Source: Rosa chinensis
Taxonomy: Eukaryota; Streptophyta; Magnoliopsida; Rosales; Rosaceae
NCBI RefSeq assembly: GCF_002994745.2
Contig: NC_037093.1
Coordinates: 19,603,555 to 19,667,554, forward strand
Length of the DNA: 64,000 nt
Reading direction: 5' to 3'
Made by a program: the position numbers and the translations under genes. Below are positions 36,707-48,279 of this stretch, in pieces. The notes below the pieces were generated by a model, which did not search any database, was not told where the DNA came from, and saw nothing but the letters and a program-made list of their open reading frames with translations. Numbering within the stretch: position 1 is the first letter of the stretch; each line of letters begins with the position of its first letter.

Positions 36707-37765
36707 ATGAGTAACCTGAACAAATTGGACTTTGCTCAATTGGGAACAACTGGCTTTGAATATCACAGGTGGGTTCGTGATATCCGCCAGCATCTCAAGG
36801 CCGATGGAATCTTGGATACCATTCTCGAGCCTAGCCAGGACGTGCTAACTATTGAGCAAGCTCAAGCTTTGGAAGCAAATAGAGCAGCCTTAGAGGCAAA
36901 TAAGGCGAAAGCCATCATCCTAATGACTCGTCATAAGGATGATTTGCTCTAATACGAGTGTATGAATGAAGAAGACCCCAGAAGGCTGTGGGTCTCACTC
37001 AAAGATAGATTTGGCAACGTTCGTGACTCCCTGCTTCCTGACCTAGAAGTGAGATGGCATAGCCTCCGCTTATGTGATTTCAAGTCAGTTCTTGACTACA
37101 ACTCGGAAGCACTTCGTATTAAATCCTTAATGGAATTTTGTGGTAAAGAGATCACAAATGCGATGTTGATTGAGAAGACTCTCTCTACTTTCCTTGTCTC
37201 TGCATTGATGGTTGCTAAGAACTATCGAATCGATGTCACTACAAGATGAATTACAAGGTTTCATTAGCTCATTGGAGCTATGAATGTCGCTGAAAAACAT
37301 GACAACATCCTTGTGAAGAACTATAATTCAAGATCCGTGGGAACAGAGCATATTCCGGAATCCAATTATAGTTGCGCCCCAAAGAGAGGGCGCCAAGAGC
37401 GAAACCCTAATCTTAGGAATACATTTGGACGTTCTGGTCCATATAATCGCTCTACTTGGGAAGGTAATCACCAAAATAGGCGAACACAGAACCGAAGAGG
37501 TAAACGTGGAAAGAGAGAGGGAGGCAATGCCTCTGGCCATGTTGGTGGCACCACCAACACTAAGAGCCATTTAAATGACGCTTTCAAAGCACCTCAATCA
37601 ATGGAGTTTGAGAAAAGAGATGTATGTTCTCGATGTGGAGTGTCTGATCATTGGGCACACATTTGTAGAGCTCGTGGAGAAATTGTCACCGCCTACAAAG
37701 CATATTGTGAAGCAAGAGAAGCTCACTATATGGAACAAGAAGATCAAGAAGGTGATCTAGAGTGA
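36707..37765 (+). pseudogene. copia gag pseudogene with CCHC zinc knuckle
   Basis: Translation from the ATG at 36707 gives a copia-type gag N-terminus (MSNLNKLDFAQLGTTG), including a GFEYHRWVRDIRQHL patch typical of capsid starts. The frame stops at 36950 and resumes at 36962 with NEEDPRRLWVSLKDRFG, the usual capsid middle. It stops again at 37247, shortly before the third piece. That piece (37280-37765) is Arg/Gly/Asn-rich and ends in one zinc knuckle, C-x2-C-x4-H-x4-C (CSRCGVSDHWAHIC). Gag would package the RNA. Two in-frame breaks mean full-length gag cannot be made. No protease motif follows. Confidence 0.85.
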
Positions 37766-38459
37766 AGGGTTAAAGACTACAAATCTGGCTGGGATCAATA
37801 GATCGCCAATTCTGTTTAAGTCTTTGTTTTTCCAAGAGATGTAATAGGCAATTGCCATATATTTTTATAGTAAATGCCAATGGTTTAGCTTTTCTTCAAA
37901 GTAGGCTCACTCAAAGTAAGTGTGATGTCTAGGAAGGTTCTGAGATTGGTGGTACTTAAGCGAGCCTTACTCCACCGACATCTTTCTACTCACCTGGTCA
38001 CATTTATTTTTGAATTACCGAAAGAAGTTAGACGACTACCATTGTTTTGCATTAGTTATCATTTTGGATTAGATTTTGTTTAGTCAAAGAGACAAAGATG
38101 TAACTCCGTTGTCTTATGAATAAAATTTCGAGTTTTTTATGACTCCATTTTGATTATGAGCATATGACTTTTGTGACTACGATGGCTGGGCCATTAGTAT
38201 TAATTCAAGGACATGGAATAGCTCCAGTTCCATTTGCCAAATGGCACCTTAATTACTGTCACATAAACTCTCTACCCCTCTAGGGTGAATCACACCTATG
38301 AATAGCCAACGGATTCCATGCGAAAGCGCATGTAGAGAACAGAAATGAGTTCCTTTGCAATACCTCTAATGATTGCGAACAAAGGTGCATCTTAGAGAAG
38401 TTTATGTGTCTCTCTAGTGGATTCTATGTCACTATTCGAGCTATTAATCCAATAAAGTT

Positions 38460-39436
38460 ATGAGAGAAGATCTCTTGGATTTAGACACATATTGGCTTTG
38501 TCACGACAGGATAGATCATCCTAGTCATGATATAATGATCCTTCTACTAAAGACTTCATATGGACATCATTCCTTTCGAGCGAAACGAAGCATGAATCAA
38601 AAGTTGATTTCTGGACTAAGTGTGACCTACGTTGCTGCCTAGGGCACCGCCTCCGTCCACCACCAGCCTGGGGCTGGCACAGTCCCTATCCATGACACCA
38701 TGGATAGCGTCCAACATGGTGATGGCGCCCCAGGTGATGCTGTAATCACCAACTTGCTTCAAATAGCGTTTCAGACGCTCAGCCCTAACCAAAATTATCA
38801 TTGGTTACTTCTAAAGCCTCCCGCTCACTTTACAAAGCCCGTTCCTTAGGGAAATTAGGACTAAGACCGTCCTATGCAAAGGAAATGAACATATTCATTC
38901 TGTTCTTACATAGAATCCATGGGGATTTTGTGGATTGATTCAACCAACTTGAGAACGCTTAAATATTTCATGATATTGGTTGACACGCAAACACGCTGGT
39001 CACGTGTTGTGCCATTGTCCACCTATAAATGCTGCTTATGCTACACTCCTAGCACATATCATATGACAACGGGCTCACTCCCCAGATCATCCTATTCAGT
39101 CAATTGGATTTGAGTACGCTAAAGAGTTTACATCGAAAGACTTTCGATGGATATTGCAATGGGACTGATATGTTGGACATCACATTCCCATGTACACACC
39201 CAAATGGTCTTGCGGAAACGACTACGATGACAGTCCGGACATTGGTAATGCGTGCCAATCTCCTTATATCCACTTGGGGTGATGCAATATCTCATGCAGC
39301 TATGCTAATTCGTCTACGACCCACCACCACTCAATGTACCTCTGCGTTACAGCTAGTGACTAGGTACAAGAATCGTACTTATGCATATTTGAGTGAGCCA
39401 TTTATGTGCCAATTGCGCCGCCACAGCGCTCTATGA
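38460..39436 (+). pseudogene. copia GAG-pre-integrase and integrase remnant
   Basis: The frame at 38460 reads DTYWLCHDRIDHPSHD, the GAG-pre-integrase motif (normally L-W-H-x-R-L-G-H). A proline/alanine-rich spacer follows around 38640-38820. Integrase core traces occur in broken frames: YFMILVDTQTRWSRV near 38967 and NGLAE with RTLVMRANL near 39210. The region then reads into HAAMLIRLRPT near 39295, all in the order expected for copia integrase. Stops and shifts separate the pieces. The full D-D-E core cannot be read in one frame. Confidence 0.8.
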
Positions 39437-40079
39437 TGGGTTCTTACAGATGAATAGGTAACTATGTTGGATTTGAGACTCCAACAATCGTCCGCCACTT
39501 AATGCCCTTTCAAAGCGATCTCATTACCGCTAGATTTGCGGGTTGTCACCTTGATGAGACAGTCTTCCCGTCGTTAGGGGGAGATAAGAACACGGATGTT
39601 CAGTAGGAACGACAGGGATTGTCATGGCCTGTCCCCACTATGTCTCATCTCGATCCCTGTTAAAGTGACGAGATCACACAAATATGCTGCAAACAAACCT
39701 GCAAGGAAGGATGTCCCTATGAGAGGACGTAGCGCCACCCCACACGGAGGTGGGCATGGCGCCAACGCCAAAGAGAGTGGCACTCTGGCGTTACAGGCCA
39801 TGGCCCCAGCTAGGATGCGTGGGAGGCCCGTAGGTTCGAAGGACACTTTAGCACATTCCAATCCTTTGATCATCAAGACTCAAAATCCGTCTCATGAGAA
39901 TCTTCTGGGTTAGGGTTATCGTTGGGGGACGCCTCAACGTCAGAACCTATTCCTGAGAATATAGAGCTCTATAAAAATTACACTAGTGTACTTGAGACGT
40001 GGGATAGAAACTCCATCATAATTGATGACGTAGTTGCGTATTTCGTTGCGCATGAGTTTGTTGAGTCAGATGATATCGA

Positions 40080-41630
40080 ACCACGCTCCGTTGATGAATG
40101 AATGCCAACGGAGAGAGATTTAGCCTAAATGGAAAGATGCGATCCAGGTTAAGATGGATTCTCTAACGAAGAGGAAGGTTTTCGAGCTAGAGATGCCAAC
40201 ACCTCCTAACATAAAACCTGTTGACTAATGGGTCTTCGTTAGAAAGCGTAGTGAGAAAAAGAGATGGTAATCTCGCCTTATGGCGCAAGGCTTCTCATAA
40301 AACGCCCTGAAATCGACTACGATGAGACAGATTCTCTCGTATTGGATGTCATTGCACTCCACTACCCTATCAGTTTGGTAGTTTCCGAATAACTGAACAT
40401 GCAGCTTACAAATGTGGTCACTATGTATCTCTATAGGGATCTAGATACGGAATATACATGAAGGTTCATGGTGAACTTCATTTACCCAAGTCAAGTGGCT
40501 CTAGACCATGGAGCGCGTTTACAAAGAGGTTGAAACGCTCGCTAAAATGACTACTTGATTGGGAGGGGATATGCCCACGCGTTTCCATAACAAGTTTCGG
40601 ATTCCATTGCGGTTCATGTTGGACATGATCTTCATTAGAAGCCCTTAAAGAGTTAAGGGAAACCGCTGAACACTTGAAATCCGATTTTGAGATTAAGGAT
40701 TATGGGAGAACACGATTATGTCTTAGTTTGGAACTTGAGCATCGTGTCGATAGACGCTTAGGCATTTTGACAAAGTCAAACCTTCAAGCACCCCCATGAT
40801 CGTCTGTAGTCTTGATCCTGAAAATGATCCTCTTCATCTAAAGGATGATGACGAAGATGTGCTAGAGGCAGAAGTGGCTTACTTGAGTACAATAGGTGCA
40901 TTATTGTACTTAGCTCAATGCACAAGACCGGACATCTCATTTGCAGTGAACTTGTTAGCTAAGGTATAGCTTTGCGCCAACGCGACTCCATTTTGATTGG
41001 TGTAAAAGATATATTTCAGTACTTGAGATGTACGATTGATATGGGCTTGTTCTATCCTACAGAGAGATGATGGATTCGGATCCATCACACACCAGAAACG
41101 CCGCCAACGCTGGCCTGCATTCTCTATCCCCATCCCAAAACGATATAAGTGTTTTGGAAGGTTTTGCTGATGCTGGGTACCTCTCTGACCCACACAAAGG
41201 TCGCTCTCAAACTGGTTAAGTGTTCACCATGGGAAAAGACCATGATATCTTGGAGGTCTACAGAATAGACCGTTGCTATATCTTCGAACCATGCAGAGAT
41301 TATTGCTCTTCACGAAGTGGTTCGTGAATGTTTATGGATTGGATCCATAATCACGCATGTTCGAACAATTGTGGTTTGAAGTCTACCATAAGATGAGCCT
41401 ACGAGCATTTAGGATAATGCTGTTCATTTTGAACAAATGAAGCTAGGCTACATCAAAAGCGACAACACCAAGCATAATCAACAACAACAGACTCTCCTCA
41501 AGATTAAAGTGAATTAGGTTCAATCTGAGGAAAATATGGCAGACTTGTTTACTAAGTCATTGCCCAAATCCACGTTCGAGAAACATGTGGCAAGAATTGG
41601 CTTAAGGAAATTATCTGAACTCCCATGATC
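40080..41630 (+). pseudogene. copia reverse transcriptase and RNase H remnant
   Basis: Short broken frames preserve the copia order. The reverse transcriptase entry is near 40130-40260. The place where YVDD should lie, near 40615, is corrupted (HVGHD). After this, GALLYLAQCTRPDIS can be traced near 40890-40935 with shifts. RNase H is the clearest part: ADAGYLSDPHKGRSQTG at 41166-41216. The C-terminal tail MADLFTKSLPKSTFEKH starts at 41536. More than ten stops make it non-functional. Confidence 0.82.
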
Positions 41631-41806
41631 GTAGTCATCAGGGGGAGACGCAGACATCAGGGGGAGATATCTACATGTTCACCTCGAAACGTGAAGGGTG
41701 TGTTGTGCTCTTTTTCCCCTTCGACCGAGGTTATTTTTGTCCCACTGGGTTTTTGTTAATCGGCAAGGTTTTTAACGAGGCAACGAGAGAAGCATCGCGT
41801 TTGGGC

Positions 41807-41820
41807 AACACAAGGGGGAG
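41807..41820 (+). promoter_or_regulatory. Polypurine tract of the copia element
   Basis: ACACAAGGGGGAG lies directly before the 3' LTR, the position where plus-strand DNA synthesis is primed. Related CAGGGGGAGA copies lie at about 41639 and 41658. Confidence 0.85.
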
Positions 41821-42039
41821 TGTTCAAGTAAAACCCTAGTTTGTGTTTGGCCCAAACTCTAGGTTACTTGCTCTAGTGGTAATATGGTTAAATTAGAAGG
41901 ATTTAGATTCCTATTCAATGTACGATTACTTTCCTTGTATGATTGAGATTCTATGCATTGTAATCCTCTATATAAAGAGGCCCCTATTATCAATGAGAAT
42001 ACACAGCAAATTCCTCTCAAATTCAGTTTCTCTACAACA
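41821..42039 (+). repeat. 3' LTR of the copia element
   Basis: 219 bp, the same length as the 5' LTR with three substitutions (G/T near position 65, T/C near 199, A/C near 213 of the LTR). Confidence 0.95.
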
Positions 42040-42679
42040 AGTTCTACAATATTTTTCTTAATCTTAGCTTTTTAAGATTAGTTTTCTAATATTTTTTTTA
42101 TATTCCACTACAAGAAAGAAAGAAAGAAAAAAATAACTCAAAATATATTGTTTGTAGTATATTATTGTGAGATTAATCTTTATTAATATAATGATAAAGA
42201 TTTAGTATCATATTATTCTTTTCTTCATTCTATAGTTGTATTATTATGAGATTAGAAAAAATACTTTATGTCAAAACAAGGATATAATGTTTTATTTCAC
42301 TATTTTGACAATATAAAGAAATAGCATTAGTGGAATTGTTATGAGATTTTAAATAAAGAGGTCTAATATTCAAATCTCATCATTGTGGTTTTTAAATATT
42401 TTTAAAAACAAAATGAAATTTTGTGTTTGTAACGGGCCGGCCCACAATATGTCTTGCTCGGGCCGGGCCGGGCCACTAAAGGGCTTGGGCCGTGCCGGGC
42501 CTCTTTTAAACGTGCCGGGCCTGTATCGTGCTCGTGCTTAGCGGCCCGTTTGTCACCTCTACTGTAAATATAGAGAATTTGGTTTTCTCTTTCCTCACTT
42601 TCCCTAAAATAGGGATAGTTACAGGGAATCTGTTGGAGTAAAAGAGACTCATTTTCCCCTAAAGTAGAGAAAAATCAAA

Positions 42680-43094
42680 GGGCTAAATACTAGTTAGTAC
42701 CCTGTGGTTTAGGTCTAAAATCAATTCAGTCCCTGGACTTCTAATTTCATCAAAAACACCCCTACACTTTTAATTTTAATCTAATAGGTCCAATTTGTTA
42801 ATATTCTGTTATCGGTTCAAGTTATAGTTGGATTATTTGTTGAAAAACTATTTATTTTTAATAGTAGGACTCACTCCTAAATTGACTATGCAGACCACCT
42901 CGACACCACATCATAAAACATAGGCCATATATGAGCCACATTAACAAGTTAAATAACTCAATTGTCGAAAAACTAACAAATTAGACCTATTAGATCAAAA
43001 TTGAAAGTGCAGGGGTGTTTTTGATGAAATTAGAAGTTCAGGGACTGAATTGATTTTGGACCTAAACCACAGGGTAGTAATTTGTATTTAGCCC
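42680..43094. mobile_element. Mutator-type MITE with 9-bp TSD
   Basis: The 415-bp element begins GGGCTAAATACTAGTTAGTA and ends with the inverted form (TACTAATTTGTATTTAGCCC, less one change). Long TIRs of over 100 bp include CCTGTGGTTTAGGTC and its complement. Both flanks carry a perfect 9-bp duplication AAAATCAAA (42671-42679 and 43095-43103). A 9-bp duplication with long TIRs fits Mutator. It is non-coding. Confidence 0.88.
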
Positions 43095-43129
43095 AAAATC
43101 AAAATATGGGGAAATTATTAGAGTTGCTC

Positions 43130-43723
43130 TCGAGTAATCTTTATTGGAAAAATTAGTCGTCAGGAGAGTGATTTATTCATATTTTTATTTCTTTACATAA
43201 AAAAATCTAGTTAATTTCATTAAATGAATTCAAGTTCCATGTATTTGGGGACCCTCTCGGGATACTAATTTCGAAATGAGCTATAGGATTTGAATTGTTT
43301 GTAGAAAGTTATTCGAAAGCCCATTGTGGCATTCTTATCGTACTTTATCGTGAAACATAATAGTTTTTTCCAATCAATTTGACATATTAATCATCTTAAC
43401 TAAAATTCTAAATTTGAATATGCTTGCTTTGCAATGATATAATACTTACTGACTTAAAACAAAGGAAGCAATAAGCATTCTGCCGTGACTGCCTCATGTG
43501 CTAGGTTTATTCCTTCAATCCTTTATAGACCTCTCATCTATTTGAATAATTTGCTTCATCCTACAATGATGATCAAAACAGAACCAAACGTCCATTGAGA
43601 AGAATTAGAAAAGTATAAACCCAGAGAGTGGATATTCGATAGCAGAGACACTCATTACTACTGTACAAGCTTGGCAACTTGGTACAATATTAGAGATGCA
43701 AGAATCCAGACCTGCATTCGTGA
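43130..43723. other. Intergenic stretch between two transposon nests
   Basis: No coding sequence or repeat pairing was seen. It is the target sequence of the hAT element that follows. Confidence 0.45.
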
Positions 43724-45550
43724 CTAGAATCTAGGGGTGGGCGTCCAGACCCGAAAGACCGAAGACCTGACCCGGACCAAGCAAAAAAGCCCGATTCGGT
43801 TTGATTTTAGTATGGAAAATCTCAGTTCGGTGCAAAGCCCGACCCGAATGTATATTTTTGGTTTGGTCTCAGGCTTCAAATATTCGGAGACCAAAAACTT
43901 GACCTGACCCGATTTCTCCTCCATCTCAGCGAAACCATCTTTTCCCAAGCTAGCTCCTTCTCTTCCTAAACCTTTCCCCTCCATCTCAGCCTCTCGAAAC
44001 TCTCCTCCCAAGCCAGCTCCTCCTCCCCCTCCATACTCAAATTTGCAGTGGCTCCTGAAGCAAACCAAAGAAATACCGGAGTCTCCAGTCTCCACATATG
44101 AAGAAGCAGAATTTCAGCAAACACCCATAAACCATGTGAAACAAAGAAATCAAATTTGGGCTTTTGTTGGAATCAGAAAAAGTGACAAGACTATGAGGAT
44201 TATAGTGGAAGCCATGAACTTTGTGAAGGAGTCCATGTCAGAAAATAGCTAAATTATGCTACTGTGACAAGCAACATGGAATTAGAGAATTGAAAAGAAC
44301 ATGGAAATTGATTGAATCATTGGAAAGCAGAATTTCAGAAGAAACCCAGAACCTATATGAAACAAAGTATAAAAATTTAAGCATGGGACATGGGAACACA
44401 GAGAAAAGAGTTGCTTTGAGTAATCTTATCTTGGGAACCAGTGAAGCTGAGAAAGCAACAGCTGGGAATTGAAAGAGTTTTTTTTGGCCAAAAGGAATTC
44501 CAGATCTAATTACACAGACCTCATGCTCCCTAGACGCAAGATGTTGATTTGATGAATATATGGTACACTACTACAAAAATTCAATCAGACGACGCCTCTC
44601 ACACGACGCATCATAATTTTCCGTCGTCTGATTGATTTTTATTTTTTCAGACGTCGTTTTTACAAAATTTGTCATCTAATATGGACTTGTGAATTAGTTC
44701 AGACAGCGTTTAAGGAAAAAACCGTTGTGTGACGCTTAAAAAATTGAGCGGCAAGTTTCCCACCATGAAAGTGGTGCCAAATCCCATCTCAAACCCCAAA
44801 TTTTCTTCCCAACATGTATTAATCATAAGACAAAAAATAATAAAACTGTGGTCTGATCAATATGTTTGGCTGAAGGAGGAAGATTTCCCATCACCATAAT
44901 AAAACTGTGGTCTGATCAAAGAGGAAAGTCAAATTGATTGGAGACAAATTCCAAATTTAAAATGGTTGCATTCAGACCACATTTTTATAAAATTCTGTTG
45001 TGTGAGTCTTTGTCCAAATTGATATAGTCGGGCTTGAAGCCTTGACACTCGAGCAAAACAATAATAAAAATACCCACAGCTCCTCAATCTCTCAACAACG
45101 CCTCACTCTCTCTCTCTTTCGACACAGCTCCATAACAAAGCCCACAACTATCAGTGCCTCCTCACTTCAACTAGCATATCTCTTTGTTCTTGACAGTGTC
45201 GAAATGCATCAGATCTAAAACCTAGACCTCTCTATCTCCTCTCTCCTCTTTCCCTCTATCTTCTACCCTTAGACCCCAAATCCATCATTTTGAAACCTTG
45301 GACCTCTCTTCTCTCTCCTCTCCCCGACAACCAAACCAGTTGCCGCCTCATAGGATGGATGGTGAATTCATCCCATCACTCTCGCTTCAAAACAGACCGG
45401 AGAGAGCCCCCTCTTCTCCAATTCTTCAAGTCCTCTTTCTCTTACATAATCCAAGGCAGCCTCTCTATATATGTTTGCAGAAAAACCAGAAGCTTGAGCT
45501 CCTTTGACCCCATGAACGGGTCAAGAAGATCGAGTCGGTGCCTAGCATAG

Positions 45551-46378
45551 ATGACGAAGAACCCCATCGCAACTGATTCTCTCCCGAAAGGTAAATGTCC
45601 CCAATTGAATCTTTGTTAGAGTTGGATCTCGAGATACTTCGCATCTGTGGTAACCTCTCCATTATTTCTGATTTTCATGTTGCCATTATCGGCAGTTGTC
45701 TCCCCTCTCCTCTCTCATGCTCATCAATTGTGTTGATCTTTGATTGTAATTTGGTACCGTATTTATGTGGATTTCGTACCGTATTGATTCGTTTTTCTTT
45801 TTGGGCTCAAGAACTAATTTTGATTCTCTTTTCTTTCTGGGTATTCAAGATTTCATAAGAGAAGGAACTTCCCCAAATGGGTCTCTCAGATGCGGCCCAG
45901 AAATGGTTTCAGCTCAAATCCTCAAATAGGCATCCACCCAGTGCTCTGTCTTTTCATGGCAGACTATTTGTTCATTCTTCTCTTGTTATATGTTTTTGTT
46001 GTTCCATTTGCTCAGTTTTTGTGAATTTTCTTGACTAATTAGTTTCATTAATTATTTGATTGGTTACTTAGAAGCATAGGTCTGCTTTCTCATGCATCAT
46101 CAACTGTGTTTGTTATCTGTTGTTGTATTCATCAATCAGATTTAGCTATAGATGAGACCAATTCTAGAATAACATAATTAATTGTTGCTGGTTTGGGTCA
46201 ATCTTGGAACTGTCTGATGTTTCTGCCTAATATATTTTTGTGGGTAATTCGGTATTGTTGTGCTTCTGCAACAGTTCATGGTTGTATACTAGAATTACTG
46301 AACAAGAAACTTGAAAACCAGAAATGGATATCACGTAGAGGCATTGTGTTGAGCTCCTTCACAACTAATCTTTGGAAG
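45551..46378 (+). pseudogene. Exon-like pieces near the start of the captured segment
   Basis: An ATG at 45551 opens 13 codons (MTKNPIATDSLPK) that end at a good donor site (AAAG|GTAAAT, 45590/45591), downstream of a CT-rich leader. At 46275-46378, between CAACAG and GTAAGG, another exon-like piece encodes HGCILELLNKKLENQKW and continues to NLWK. I do not recognise either peptide. They may come from the same donor gene as the 46959-48028 pieces or from another. Splicing is inferred from sequence only. Confidence 0.45.
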
Positions 46379-46958
46379 GTAAGGCTTTCTCTACCTTCTT
46401 GGAGCAAACTCAGCAGCTTTAGCTACTTCTGGATTAAACCCAGTTTCCAAAATTGCATAGTTCAGTTTTATTAGTCTTTGATTTGCTCCCGAAGGAACCA
46501 TTGCCTGTCTTTAGAGGGATTTTGATTTTTTTAATGAACTGGAATTGTTCAGAATCCCATATGGTCAAAGCCATGAAATTTAAGAACGAAACTTTTACAA
46601 AAGAAGCATTATTTATGTTGTGAAAATTTAAGCATTAGCATTCAAGATTGGAACTTGGGCAGCATTGAAAATTTTCCATCAAATTAGATTGGAGGAAGCC
46701 TTGAATTATTGGACAATATTAGAAATTGAGTTCGATAGTGGCTTGGGTGGTTTTGTACTAGATTGATATGATGATTTTGTTTTCTAGTAATTTTTAATTA
46801 TCCTATTGCCTTTGGTCAAATGTAGCTGGTGCTGCTGCAATTAATATCCTACTGCCTGTACTTAATATAAATCGAAGGTTCTAGGAGAAATAAAAAAATG
46901 GTGAAAAATATGCTATTTTGGTAAGATATGTGGACTTATGTTAAATGTAAACATGCAG

Positions 46959-48028
46959 AGACGTGTAAGTGGATGTCGGTCGAAAGCTGTCTAAGCTGGC
47001 TTCAGGAAGTGAAACCAAGATGTGAGTGTGTGGGGCCTTTGATAGTTGCTGGGCTTCCAAATGAATTTGTACAAACAAGAGAGTTGCAGATCCCATCGAC
47101 CTTACCTCAATTACCAGGTTTGCCTATTGCATTTCTAGATGGATTGAGTATGCTTTAATAAGCTTCAAGGATGGATGTACTTGGAAGCATTCATAAGGAA
47201 CCTTGTAATAATCCGGATGTTATTAGAATTGCTTATAATGGGCTATGTTTACCTTTCCTCTTTTTATTGAAATTAAAACCCACTTACCAGCTATCGAATT
47301 TGAGGGAACCGTTTGGTGAACTGTCCTGGCTTATTTCATTCTCCTTGATTAGATGCGTTTTGACCTTCAATATCTGATTTAACAGCTCTACTGAGAAAAT
47401 AAGTTTGTGAATTTGATAACCATGGTGTTCAAGTACTGGTTCTGTTGTTTTATTTTACTGCACAATTTTTATCAAGCATAACAAATTCATATCTTTGTTT
47501 GTGGTCTTATAGAATTAAGGAGTAAAAATTTATTTTCAATGTAGGAGTACCCTCCTGGTGTTGTGCTTGTATCTATGGGAAGCAGGACAGGAAAACCTTT
47601 TCGTACAACAAACCTGGTTGTTTTTGCACCTAAAAATGTTCCAAATGATTCTGGAAAGAATGGTTTTCTCACATGTGGAGCTACGTTGATAGTGGATCCT
47701 GGGTGTCAGTCTAAATTCCATGAAGAGGTATGGCATGTTAGTTTGCTCTGCTGCGTCTGGAAAATGGTTTATTTTTATCCATCTTTTACCAGGTCTGTTT
47801 AAGAGAAGAAACTCTTGTAAAAGAATTAGTGTTTACAGATTTTATTGTGATAGTAGGTTTTCCTAAGACCGGAACCAGCTTTTTTTTTTTTTTCATCTAT
47901 TACAATTTCAACAAATTCTGTACAGAGTGCTTACTAGTTTAGTCTTAATATATATCGTTTTTCTTTCTGTATTATCAGCTCAGACAAATTGTAGCTGCTT
48001 TGCCGAGAAAGTTAATTGTGATTGTTAC
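46959..48028 (+). pseudogene. Captured fragment of a metallo-beta-lactamase-fold protein gene
   Basis: Three exon-like segments have consensus borders. The first is 46959-47117 (after ATGCAG, before GTTTGC), encoding CVGPLIVAGLPNEFVQ and so on. The second is 47545-47727 (after AATGTAG, before GTATGG), encoding EYPPGVVLVSMGSRTGKPF, then TTNLVVFAPKN and CGATLIVDPGC. The third starts at 47979 (after TATCAG), encoding LRQIVAALPRKLIVIVT. In order and wording these resemble the N-terminal part of a plant metallo-beta-lactamase-fold hydrolase of the LACTB2-like group. In that family a metal-binding HxHxDH motif follows the last segment. Here the frame reads MCFLISG instead, so the catalytic centre was not captured or has been lost. 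The family call is from recall and needs a search. No catalytic protein can be made from this piece. Confidence 0.6.
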
Positions 48029-48150
48029 AATGTGTTTTCTAATCTCAGGTACGTGATCCTAGCATTGACTGGTGAGAAAGGGTATAATTGAATTGCAGTG
48101 TTTCTGTTTTGGCATGTGTATCCCTCAGTGAACTATTGATCCATATGCAG

Positions 48151-48279
48151 CTGGAACTACAGAAAGATAGCAAAAAGTTCATACAGAAACTTCTAAAGCT
48201 AGACTCCAATGAGGCCATGAGAGTAGCAAAGCTTGCAAAGCTAGACTCCTTAAGTAAATTTCTCGATGTATATTGCTAG
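48151..48279 (+). pseudogene. Terminal exon-like piece in the CACTA element
   Basis: After an acceptor (ATGCAG, 48145-48150) a 42-codon frame starts LELQKDSKKFIQKLLKLDSN, continues with EAMRVAKLAKLDSLSKFL and ends at a stop (TAG, 48277-48279). It is Lys/Leu-rich and probably helical. The word LAKLDS-like is repeated. It does not continue the metallo-beta-lactamase motif, so a second donor gene is possible. Confidence 0.4.

Larger units (their letters stand above)
35478..42039 (+). mobile_element. Ty1/copia LTR retrotransposon, complete structure, dead coding region
   Basis: Two 219-bp LTRs frame a 6.1-kb interior with gag, integrase, reverse transcriptase and RNase H traces in copia order. 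The polypurine tract abuts the 3' LTR. Flanking 5-mers are AGTTA and AGTTC (4 of 5). The LTRs differ at three positions only. By contrast, gag has internal stops, pol has many stops and frameshifts, and the protease region is not recognisable. It lies inside the hAT element at 35193-42561 and is therefore younger than it. Confidence 0.92.
35193..42561. mobile_element. hAT-type element split by a copia retrotransposon
   Basis: The left end reads TAGAGGTGGCAAAAGGGCC and the right end inverts to TAGAGGTGACAAACGGGCC. Both sides carry the perfect 8-bp duplication CTGTAAAT (35185-35192 and 42562-42569). Without the inserted copia element it is about 800 bp, with GGCCGGCCC-rich subterminal regions and an AT-rich middle. 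No transposase is present, so it is non-autonomous. Confidence 0.85.
35028..43129. mobile_element. Outer small MITE split by later insertions
   Basis: The left end GAGCAACTCCAACAGATTTCC, shown here as GAGCAACTCC plus AACAGATTTCC, matches the reverse complement of the right end, GAGCAACTC then AATTTCC. Once the hAT element (35193-42561) and the Mutator MITE (42680-43094) are removed, a short AT-rich element of about 310 bp remains. The flanking bases (TAA on the left, TCG on the right) are not a clean duplication, so the superfamily (Harbinger-like by sequence style) is tentative. Confidence 0.5.

Noticed and set aside
38616..38801. 61-aa minus frame suggesting a foreign insert in the copia pol
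   Set aside because: The plus strand reads as the spacer between GAG-pre-integrase and integrase in this copia type; no separate insert is needed.
42107..42130. CACTACAAGAAAG start resembling a CACTA terminus
   Set aside because: No inverted partner or 3-bp duplication was found; it lies within the split hAT element.
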